6,421 bases of DNA from Veillonella sp. (GTDB lineage: Bacteria; Bacillota; Negativicutes; Veillonellales; Veillonellaceae). The notes beneath the pieces are model-generated. The model did not search any database and had not been told where the DNA came from. It saw nothing but the letters and a program-made list of their open reading frames with translations. The DNA is taken from assembly GCA_019419725.1 (NCBI GenBank), contig DXZL01000080.1, positions 1-6,421 on the forward strand. The letters are read 5' to 3'. A program made the position numbers and the translations under genes. Positions 1 through 5,748 of this stretch are shown here, piece after piece (position 1 is the stretch's first letter; each line of letters begins with the position of its first letter).

Positions 1-179
1 GCCTCCGGAGAGGTAGTAGACTTTGCTGGATCCAATGTGGATGGTTCCTGCTCAATAACATATCGGATTGTATGCTCATCAATTGGTTGTTCCCCGCGAG
101 GATAACCAAATACAAACAAGAGCACACTCACCCCAAGAGCAAGGACCATGAGTTTTAACAAATTTCGTTTATCCATCAT
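1..179 (-). CDS. Peptide ABC transporter substrate-binding protein (SBP_bac_5, OppA/DppA type), N-terminal 59 codons only
   Basis: Only the start of the gene is present; it runs off the left edge with no stop. A short positive stretch (MMDKRNLLK) is followed by a hydrophobic run at about residues 10-26, as in an export signal. From about residue 37 the sequence TIRYVIEQEPSTLDPAKST matches the conserved opening of family 5 solute-binding proteins (usual form EP.TLDPA). The family binds peptides outside the inner membrane and hands them to OppB/OppC. No cysteine occurs in the visible part, so there is no lipobox, and no AxA cleavage site is obvious; it may be a periplasmic protein or keep its N-terminal anchor. 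Two ATG codons are adjacent (179 and 176). I take the first, which lies 9 bases after AGGA inside the end of the hydrolase gene; its ATGA overlaps that gene's stop by 4 bases. It is the last visible gene of the importer operon. Exact ligand unknown. Confidence 0.88.
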   Translation of the reverse strand, partial: MMDKRNLLKLMVLALGVSVLLFVFGYPRGEQPIDEHTIRYVIEQEPSTLDPAKSTTSPE

Positions 180-994
180 GGCAATGCTTCCTCTACAAAT
201 TCTTTCATGATACGCCCTACTCGAGCGCCTAACTCTTTACCTCGGTCATTATCAATATCGCTCATCAAAAGGATAAAGCAAAAATGACCTCTAAACGTTT
301 CCAATATGCCCCCATCATGCTCTACGCGATTAAGGGATCCTGTTTTATGGTGAAAGCGTACATCTTCCCCCCAATAAAATGGCAAAATATCACGGAATTG
401 TTGGCGACCTAAAATGTTCCACATTTCTCGGCCATAAAAATCTCTATCGCGACATTCAAAAATATGTTTATAGAGACGAGCTAACGCCATAGCAGTCATA
501 CGATTATCACGGCCTTCGGCGAGAGCTTCAAAGTCCATCATCATGCGATTTAGTTCTATCTCATCTACACCAAGCTGTTCTGCACGAGCATTAATATTTT
601 CCATTCCAAGAACTGTAATGAGCAAATTTGTCGCCATATTATCGCTGAGAACCATCATAAGACGGCATAACTCAAGATAGGTAAAGCTATGCTTTGCTAC
701 TAATTCTTGTAAAGCACCACCACCTTCAACACGAGGTGTTCTAGATAGTGGAACTGTGTCATTAAGGTCTAACTGTTCAGTACGAGCTAAATGGAACACA
801 TACTCCATGATGAGTACCTTAATCAAACTTGCACTAGAATGTACCGTATTCTCCCCTTTAGAAGCGATAATAGTCGGTTCCTCTTCATCGTCAAATTGTA
901 GTACTGCATAGGATATATTCCCTTTTGGTGCTAATTCTTTGATAACTGTATCCAGTTGATGCTCCAAGGACTTGCCAACAAGTAACTTTTCCAT
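176..994 (-). CDS. Serine hydrolase of class A beta-lactamase fold, no signal peptide
   Basis: 272 residues, the usual length of the beta-lactamase2/PenP-like family. The active-site signatures are in order and well spaced: S56-L-I-K59 (nucleophile and general base), S117-D-N119, and K217-T-G219. The omega-loop region around residues 150-163 (MMMDFEALAEGRDN) does not show the E-x-x-x-N deacylation motif of true class A beta-lactamases, so antibiotic hydrolysis is not assured; a peptidase, amidase or esterase role is possible. There is no signal peptide, and an in-frame TAA 12 bases upstream rules out a hidden N-terminal extension, so the product should stay in the cytoplasm. GGGAG lies 6 bases before the ATG. 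It sits 12 bases after oppF, in the same reading frame, and overlaps oppA. From that context I infer, without direct evidence, a role in processing imported peptides or cell-wall fragments. Fold assignment is firm; substrate is unknown. Confidence 0.85.
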   Translation of the reverse strand: MEKLLVGKSLEHQLDTVIKELAPKGNISYAVLQFDDEEEPTIIASKGENTVHSSASLIKVLIMEYVFHLARTEQLDLNDTVPLSRTPRVEGGGALQELVAKHSFTYLELCRLMMVLSDNMATNLLITVLGMENINARAEQLGVDEIELNRMMMDFEALAEGRDNRMTAMALARLYKHIFECRDRDFYGREMWNILGRQQFRDILPFYWGEDVRFHHKTGSLNRVEHDGGILETFRGHFCFILLMSDIDNDRGKELGARVGRIMKEFVEEALP

Positions 995-1006
995 ACTATT
1001 CTCCCA

Positions 1007-1954
1007 TTATATGTGCCAGCATGCGATGCGGCGATCTGCCCAATCGCGAAGAGGCGGACGTTCTGCAAAGCAACGACCTTCTGCTTCTGGGCATCGGCCA
1101 CTAAACAAACAACCTTTTGGTGGATCTAGTGGATTTGGTGGGTCCCCTTTAAGCGGTGCTCCAATTGGAGCATGAGGTATAACAGGACCGTTTAAGGCAG
1201 TCAAAGCACGAGTATAAGGATGTTGTGGGAATTCATATAAATCCAATGCTGGACCTTCTTCCATAACAGCCCCTAAATACATAACTACCATGCGATGACT
1301 GATGTAGCGCACCATATTTAAATCATGAGAAATAAAGAGGTACGAAATACCATGTTGTTCTTGTAATCGTTCAAGTAGGGTCATAATTTGTACTTGAATT
1401 GATACATCTAGTGCTGAAATCGGTTCATCGCAGATGATGCACTGTGGCTGCATAATGAGAGCCCGTGCAATACCGATACGTTGACGTTGGCCACCAGACA
1501 ATTCATGAGCATAACGCTCACCAAAGGACATGTTCAAACCAACTTGATCAAGCACTTCTTTTACACGAATAACACGATCCCGAGGTGTATATTTTGGATC
1601 TAGTTCCAATGGTTCCTCTAGAATCGCATTAACTGTAAGACGTGGATTAAGAGATGCATAAGGGTTTTGGAATACCATTTGCATCACCGGATGAACAGCT
1701 TTTCGATCCACATACGGATCAATCTGACGACCGTTCATATAAATAGAACCTGATGTAGCTTGATGTAAGCCCATCAAAGTGTAGCCAAATGTAGATTTAC
1801 CACATCCAGACTCACCTACGATACCAAGGGTTTCCCCTGGTGATTGATATAGACTCACGCCTTGTACAGCGTGTACCGTGTGTTTTGGCTTAAATAAGCC
1901 TCCTGACAGAGTGAACTCTTTAACGAGATTGTCAGTTTCCCATACGTAACTCAT
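1007..1954 (-). CDS. oppF: Peptide ABC transporter ATP-binding protein, OppF/DppF type
   Basis: 315 residues, normal for the family. ATPase motifs: Walker A G47-E-S-G-C-G-K-S-T55, Q-loop Q96 in MVFQNPYASLNPR, signature LSGGQ 152-156, Walker B D176-E177 (CDEPISALDVS), and H-loop H210. The CDEP.SALDVSIQ.Q stretch and the FQNPY..LNPR loop are typical of OppF/DppF rather than OppD. After the nucleotide-binding domain comes the oligo_HPY C-terminal region with C282, C288, C295 and C312, the spacing that holds a [4Fe-4S] cluster in characterised relatives. The protein is expected to pair with OppD on the cytoplasmic face of OppB/OppC and power peptide import. Its ATG shares one base with the oppD stop (TAATG). 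The ribosome binding site GGAGGG lies in the last codons of oppD, so translation is probably coupled. The closely related dipeptide ATPase DppF cannot be excluded, because ligand choice lies in the binding protein. Confidence 0.95.
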   Translation of the reverse strand: MSYVWETDNLVKEFTLSGGLFKPKHTVHAVQGVSLYQSPGETLGIVGESGCGKSTFGYTLMGLHQATSGSIYMNGRQIDPYVDRKAVHPVMQMVFQNPYASLNPRLTVNAILEEPLELDPKYTPRDRVIRVKEVLDQVGLNMSFGERYAHELSGGQRQRIGIARALIMQPQCIICDEPISALDVSIQVQIMTLLERLQEQHGISYLFISHDLNMVRYISHRMVVMYLGAVMEEGPALDLYEFPQHPYTRALTALNGPVIPHAPIGAPLKGDPPNPLDPPKGCLFSGRCPEAEGRCFAERPPLRDWADRRIACWHI

Positions 1955-2934
1955 TAAAGTCCCTCCAACTTAGCTAACCAACATGTAAATTGGTGATTTT
2001 CACCAACATTTGTAACCATAGGAATACGATTGCCACAGATGCGCATAGCCCACTTACACCGTGGATTAAATGCACAACCTCGCGGTAAATCAAACAGATC
2101 CGGCGGTTGACCTTCAACGGCTTTTAATTCACCATGCCATTTACCTTGTGGTAAAGCAAGTAACAAGCCCAATGTGTACGGATGACGAGGTTCATTAAAG
2201 ATGCCCTCCACCGTAGCAGATTCAACACATTTACCAGCGTACATTACCATAACACGATCGCAAATTTGAGCAATAACACGTAGGTTATGAGAAATAAAGA
2301 TAATGCCAATACCAGCTTCTACAGCTAAAGTTTGCATAAGGCGCAAGATTTGAGCCTCTGTTGTAATATCTAGAGCCGTTGTCGGTTCATCACAAATCAA
2401 AACCTTTGGACGACCAGCGACAGCCATGGCGATACATACGCGTTGGCGCATACCACCGCTCAACTCATGAGGATATTGAGATAATCGTCTTTCCGGTGTT
2501 GAAAGGCCCATCTTCTTTAATAAGTCGATGGCAATCGCTCGTTCATCATAATCGTCACCATACGCATTGGTACGATGGATAACCTCATACATTTGCTCCC
2601 CAATCGTCATGATTGGATTCAATGAAGTCATAGGATCTTGGAATACCATGGCAACAGTAGTACCGCGCAATTCATTCCAATCATCTTCAGTGAATTCGAG
2701 GCAATCATTACCATCAATCATAAATGTATCGGCTTTGATTTTTGTTTTACCATATGGTAGCAATCCCATTAAGGAATTAACTAGCACAGATTTACCACAA
2801 CCTGATTCACCAACAATACCTAAAATCTCACCTGGTTGTAAGGAGATATCTTGATTGCGAATAACCCGTAAAGGGCCTTGGAAGGTATCGATGGTAATGG
2901 ACACATTGCGCACATCAACAATTGCGTTATTCAT
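1954..2934 (-). CDS. oppD: Peptide ABC transporter ATP-binding protein, OppD/DppD type
   Basis: 326 residues, full length. Walker A is G42-E-S-G-C-G-K-S49 followed by V, as usual in OppD. The Q-loop Q99 lies in MVFQDPMTSLNPIMTIGEQ, the signature is LSGGMRQR 158-165, Walker B is D182-E183 (CDEPTTALD), and the H-loop is H216. After the H-loop histidine the sequence reads SHNL where SHDL is common, a mild variation. The oligo_HPY C-terminal region (EPRHPYT, then GCAFNPRC) carries C287, C293, C300 and C318, the probable ligands of a [4Fe-4S] cluster. It is the heterodimer partner of OppF. Its ATG shares one base with the oppC stop (TAATG), and AAGGAGA sits 6 bases upstream within the oppC tail. 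The motifs separate it cleanly from OppF; peptide versus dipeptide specificity cannot be told from this subunit. Confidence 0.95.
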   Translation of the reverse strand: MNNAIVDVRNVSITIDTFQGPLRVIRNQDISLQPGEILGIVGESGCGKSVLVNSLMGLLPYGKTKIKADTFMIDGNDCLEFTEDDWNELRGTTVAMVFQDPMTSLNPIMTIGEQMYEVIHRTNAYGDDYDERAIAIDLLKKMGLSTPERRLSQYPHELSGGMRQRVCIAMAVAGRPKVLICDEPTTALDITTEAQILRLMQTLAVEAGIGIIFISHNLRVIAQICDRVMVMYAGKCVESATVEGIFNEPRHPYTLGLLLALPQGKWHGELKAVEGQPPDLFDLPRGCAFNPRCKWAMRICGNRIPMVTNVGENHQFTCWLAKLEGL

Positions 2935-3833
2935 TATCTATCTCCTTCCTTAGGGTCTAACACATTACGTAAGCCATCACCAAGGAATGCGAAACCAAGC
3001 ATGGTAACGCTAATGGCAACAGCAGGGAAAATCAATTGGAATGGATAGGAGCGCATGCTACTAATCCCTTCAGAAGCGAGTACGCCCCAGCTCGCCATAG
3101 GTGCATTTACACCTAAACCGATAAAGCTAAGGAATGCTTCTGTAAAAATAGCCTCTGGGATGGCCAATGTCAATGTAATGATGATTGGTCCCACGCAGTT
3201 TGGCAAAATATGACGCAATAAAATGCGATATTTTGGAATCCCCATCGCTTCAGCAGCAATGATGTATTCTTCGTTTTTAACTTTCAAAATTTGGCTACGT
3301 ACGATACGGGCCATATTCAGCCAGTACGCAATCCCCAATGCTACGAAAATAGATGTTAAGCCAGGGCCTAGAACAACCATCAACAAAATTACATACAGTA
3401 AAAGTGGAATGCCGTACAAAACATCTACAAGGCCCATCATGATGCGGTCAACCTTACCGCCAAGGTAACCTGCAATGCCACCATAGGTAACGCCGATAAC
3501 AAGATTGATAAACGCCGCTACAAAACCGATAGTTAAGGAAATACGAGCGCCGTACATAACGCGCGTATAAATATCGCGCCCCAATGTATCTGTGCCGAAC
3601 CAATGACTAAAGCTCGGACTTTGGTTCGCATCGATTAGGGATTGGTCCGCATAGGTATACGGCGAAATTAGGGGGCCTAAAATAGCTAGTACAATCATCA
3701 CTAAGATGATAGTAGCCCCTACTACGGCCAAGCGATTTACCTTAAACCTTGCCCATTTACTAGGACGTTTTATAAAGCTTGTAATTTCTTCTTGAGGAGT
3801 TCGTTCAATAGGTAAAAAATCTTCCTTATTCAT
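2934..3833 (-). CDS. oppC: Peptide ABC transporter permease, OppC/DppC type
   Basis: 299 residues from the chosen ATG at 3833. An in-frame TTG at 3866 would add 11 residues (MIHVLRQRRGQ) but has no good ribosome binding site, whereas the ATG has AGAGGAGGGG with GGAGG ending 6 bases before it. N-terminal OppC_N segment with one membrane helix at about 34-57, then SHWFGTDTLGRDIYTRVMYG at 76-95, the hallmark entry to the DppC/OppC core. Further helices lie at about 97-119, 130-157, 160-178, 215-235 and 265-285. The cytoplasmic EAA loop (E189 to N212, with A194, G198 and H208-I-L-P) docks onto the ATPases. It forms the inner-membrane channel with OppB. The start overlaps the oppB end by 8 bases and the stop overlaps oppD by 1, so it is probably translationally coupled on both sides. 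A complete, ordinary family member. Confidence 0.94.
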   Translation of the reverse strand: MNKEDFLPIERTPQEEITSFIKRPSKWARFKVNRLAVVGATIILVMIVLAILGPLISPYTYADQSLIDANQSPSFSHWFGTDTLGRDIYTRVMYGARISLTIGFVAAFINLVIGVTYGGIAGYLGGKVDRIMMGLVDVLYGIPLLLYVILLMVVLGPGLTSIFVALGIAYWLNMARIVRSQILKVKNEEYIIAAEAMGIPKYRILLRHILPNCVGPIIITLTLAIPEAIFTEAFLSFIGLGVNAPMASWGVLASEGISSMRSYPFQLIFPAVAISVTMLGFAFLGDGLRNVLDPKEGDR

Positions 3834-4758
3834 CTGTCCCCTCCTCTGTCGTAACACGTGGATCAATTAACGGATAAATCATATCCACCAAAATATTAAG
3901 AAATACTACAAGCGCACTATAGAAAATCGTAATACCAAGAATAACCGTATAGTCACGGTTATAGATGGATGTTACGAAATACTGTCCAAGGCCTGGAATC
4001 GCAAAGATTGTTTCTACGATAAAGCTACCTGTCAAAAGGCTAGCCGCCAATGGTCCCAAGTACGTAATAACTGGCAAAATAGCATTGCCTAATGCATGAC
4101 GTGTCAAAATAGTCCAAGAGCCCAAACCTTTGGCACGAGCTGTACGGATATATTCTTGTTGGTACACATCAAGCAAGCCACTGCGCGTTAAGCGTGCAAT
4201 GAATGCCATAGGTTGTGCTGCTAACGTCAACACTGGTAGAACCATATAAGATGGACCACGCCATAAGGCCACTGGGAACCATCCTAGTTCAAAGCCCACT
4301 ACATATACAAGAACGGCACCAATAATAAATGTAGGCACGGAAATACCAATGGTAGATAATACGGTAACCGCATAATCAACGATACCATTAGGGCGCATAG
4401 CACTAATAGCACCTGCTGCAATACCACCTACTACAGCCACCATTAATGATAATAATCCAAGCTGCGCAGAAATTGGGAATGCATCACTGATAATATCGTT
4501 CACACTACGACCTTCATACTTATATGATGGACCCAAATCGCCCGTAATAACACCACCTAAATAATCACCATACTGTTTCCATACAGGATCATCAAGATGA
4601 TACTTTGCTTCAATACTTGCTTTCACCTGAGGTGGTAATTTCTTTTCAGTTGTAAAAGGTCCCCCCGGTATTGCATGCATTAATGCAAACGTTACGGTAA
4701 TGATGACCCATAAGATTATGATTGCGCCACCTAGGCGTCGAAATACATACCTTGTCAT
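3826..4758 (-). CDS. oppB: Peptide ABC transporter permease, OppB/DppB type
   Basis: 310 residues from the ATG at 4758. A GTG at 4764 is only 3 bases after GGAGG (4772-4768), too close to be favoured; the ATG lies 9 bases after it. The family start is visible: MTRYVFRRLGGAIIILWVII, first membrane helix about 7-29, then the periplasmic stretch with HAIPGGPF and GDLGPSYKY. Five more helices fall at about 97-119, 128-156, 172-190, 232-254 and 273-297. The EAA loop E202-YIRTARAKG-LG...H221 contacts the ATPases, and the protein closes with the typical YPLIDPRV. It makes the translocation pathway with OppC. It is the first gene of the operon, about 28 bases after the predicted transcription start, in the divergent region shared with the pyridoxamine kinase gene. 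Specificity (oligo- or dipeptide, or nickel-type) is not readable from the permease alone. Confidence 0.94.
   Translation of the reverse strand: MTRYVFRRLGGAIIILWVIITVTFALMHAIPGGPFTTEKKLPPQVKASIEAKYHLDDPVWKQYGDYLGGVITGDLGPSYKYEGRSVNDIISDAFPISAQLGLLSLMVAVVGGIAAGAISAMRPNGIVDYAVTVLSTIGISVPTFIIGAVLVYVVGFELGWFPVALWRGPSYMVLPVLTLAAQPMAFIARLTRSGLLDVYQQEYIRTARAKGLGSWTILTRHALGNAILPVITYLGPLAASLLTGSFIVETIFAIPGLGQYFVTSIYNRDYTVILGITIFYSALVVFLNILVDMIYPLIDPRVTTEEGTDE
3838..3847 (-). promoter_or_regulatory. Ribosome binding site that decides the oppC start
   Basis: Read on the minus strand this is AGAGGAGGGG. Its GGAGG core ends 6 bases before the ATG at 3833, an ideal spacing. It lies downstream of the alternative TTG at 3866 and inside the last codons of oppB, so the ATG start and an 8-base overlap with oppB are favoured. 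Confidence 0.8.
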
Positions 4759-4767
4759 TGTCACTAT

Positions 4768-4772
4768 CCTCC
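4768..4772 (-). promoter_or_regulatory. Ribosome binding site for oppB
   Basis: GGAGG on the minus strand. The spacing is 9 bases to the ATG at 4758 but only 3 to the GTG at 4764, which is why the ATG is preferred and the protein is taken as 310 residues. Confidence 0.7.
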
Positions 4773-4792
4773 ATAAAAAGTCTATCTGTTTT

Positions 4793-4821
4793 ATTATACT
4801 ACATTATGAAGTTAATTTCAT
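4793..4821 (-). promoter_or_regulatory. Predicted sigma-70 promoter of the opp operon
   Basis: On the minus strand a perfect TATAAT -10 box lies at 4798-4793. Seventeen bases upstream is ATGAAA (4821-4816), matching 4 of 6 positions of TTGACA. Transcription would start near 4786, leaving a leader of about 28 bases before the oppB ATG, too short for a riboswitch. The weak -35 lies inside the near-palindrome at 4806-4821, which suggests that a regulator bound there would control this promoter. The -10 is convincing; the -35 is only fair. Confidence 0.6.
4806..4821. promoter_or_regulatory. 16-base near-palindrome, candidate operator
   Basis: ATGAAGTTAATTTCAT reads the same on both strands except for one mismatched pair (7 of 8 pairs match). 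It covers the predicted -35 and spacer of the opp promoter and lies 16 bases from the -35 of the divergent kinase promoter. An additional ATGAA begins at 4820, making an overlapping third half-site. Size and position suit a dimeric repressor. I do not recognise the motif as that of a named regulator, and AT-rich promoter DNA can produce such symmetry by chance. Confidence 0.45.
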
Positions 4822-4837
4822 GAATAACATCATTACA

Positions 4838-4866
4838 TTTACAGAACGCCCTACATAACGTACAAT
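4838..4866 (+). promoter_or_regulatory. Predicted sigma-70 promoter of the pyridoxamine kinase / DUF805 genes
   Basis: TTTACA at 4838-4843 (5 of 6 to TTGACA) and TACAAT at 4861-4866 (5 of 6 to TATAAT) are separated by exactly 17 bases. Transcription would start near 4873, about 21 bases before the ATG at 4894. This is the best promoter match in the window. It faces away from the opp promoter, with predicted starts roughly 87 bases apart. Confidence 0.72.
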
Positions 4867-4883
4867 AAAATATATAGTATTTT

Positions 4884-4888
4884 GGAGG
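4884..4888 (+). promoter_or_regulatory. Ribosome binding site that decides the kinase start
   Basis: GGAGG lies 5 bases before the ATG at 4894. An in-frame TTG at 4882 overlaps this ribosome binding site itself, so the ATG is taken as the true start. Confidence 0.8.
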
Positions 4889-4893
4889 TGTCT

Positions 4894-5727
4894 ATGACAG
4901 AAGTACCTAGAGTCTTAACAATTCAAGACATGAGCTCCATCGGCCGTTGTGCCCTAACCGTTATGATTCCAATCATCAGCGCTATGCGTTGCCAAGCGGT
5001 TCCATTGGCAACAGCTGTATTGAGTAATCACTTAGAATATCCACACTACGAGTTTGTAGATTTATCGGCACATATGAGAGATTTTATGGACTGCTGGGAT
5101 AAAAACGAAATCGACTTTCACGCTATTGTAAGTGGTTTCTTGGCATCCCCAGAACAAATTCATCTCGTGGAAGAAGCCATCGATCGTTTCGGTAATAAGG
5201 GACAAATGATTATCGTCGATCCTGCTATGGCCGATGATGGTCGCCTCTACTCTATCTATACACCTGATATGGTAGTAGCAATGCGCCAACTTGTTTCCAA
5301 AGCGCACATTGTAAAGCCTAATTACACAGAGGCTTGTTTCTTATTAGACATTCCATTCTCGACAGATCCTATTAGTGATGATGAATTGCGTAATCGTTGC
5401 AAGCGATTACATCAAATGGGTCCTGATATGGTTATCATGACTAGCGTACCATCCGAAACACATGCGGTCATCGCCGTCTATGATGGGCCAACGGATTATT
5501 TAAAAACATATGATATTCCTCTTATTCCTGTAAAAGCTACAGGAACTGGGGATATCTTTACCGCTGTATTATCCGGTGCAGTAATGAGGGGATATTCACC
5601 GTATGATGCGGCAGAGCTGGCAATGAATTTTACTACTAAAGCGATTCAAGCCACAGTAGATACTGTAAAATCTATGAAACAAGGTGTAGCATTTGAGCTA
5701 GTCTTGCCAGAATTAACTCAACTATAA
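4894..5727 (+). CDS. pdxY: Pyridoxamine/pyridoxal kinase (PfkB/ribokinase superfamily)
   Basis: 277 residues, the usual length. The N-terminus carries the family pattern QDMSSIGR at 11-18, then PLATAVLSNH at 37-46. VDPAMADDG lies at 108-116, KPNYTEA at 141-147, and the anion hole with catalytic aspartate at K214-A-T-G-T-G-D220. Enzymes of this group phosphorylate the 5'-hydroxyl of pyridoxal, pyridoxamine or pyridoxine with ATP in the cytoplasm, as part of vitamin B6 salvage to pyridoxal phosphate. Family members more often read DPVMGD where this one has DPAMAD. Other superfamily members use hydroxymethylpyrimidine (ThiD), so the substrate is likely but not certain; the QD-S--GR/SNH pattern favours the pyridoxamine kinase branch. 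The gene has its own strong promoter, diverges from the opp operon and is followed after 21 bases by a DUF805 gene. The symbol is by family resemblance; PdxK is the alternative name. Confidence 0.88.
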   Translation: MTEVPRVLTIQDMSSIGRCALTVMIPIISAMRCQAVPLATAVLSNHLEYPHYEFVDLSAHMRDFMDCWDKNEIDFHAIVSGFLASPEQIHLVEEAIDRFGNKGQMIIVDPAMADDGRLYSIYTPDMVVAMRQLVSKAHIVKPNYTEACFLLDIPFSTDPISDDELRNRCKRLHQMGPDMVIMTSVPSETHAVIAVYDGPTDYLKTYDIPLIPVKATGTGDIFTAVLSGAVMRGYSPYDAAELAMNFTTKAIQATVDTVKSMKQGVAFELVLPELTQL

Positions 5728-5748
5728 GCTATAAATAAAGGGGAACTT

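Noticed and set aside
972..1175. Plus-strand open frame of 67 codons across the oppF/hydrolase junction
   Set aside because: It is antisense to the conserved C-terminal cysteine region of OppF, has no family resemblance and its composition is explained by the opposite-strand gene.
2379..2854. Two plus-strand open frames opposite oppD
   Set aside because: They lie antisense to the Walker A to Walker B part of OppD, and their translations look like random shadow protein.
3223..3468. Plus-strand open frame of 81 codons opposite oppC
   Set aside because: It is antisense to the conserved EAA loop of OppC, with no recognisable domain.
4814..4828. CodY-like box AATTTCATGAATAAC in the divergent promoter region
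   Set aside because: It has five mismatches to the 15-base AATTTTCWGAAAATT consensus, too many in AT-rich DNA, although opp operons are known CodY targets in other Firmicutes.
4759..4893. Riboswitch or T-box leader upstream of oppB or the kinase
   Set aside because: The predicted leaders are only about 20-30 bases, and no structured element or terminator/antiterminator pair is visible.
5062..5307. Minus-strand open frame of 81 codons opposite the kinase gene
   Set aside because: It is antisense to conserved kinase sequence, with no recognisable domain or promoter.
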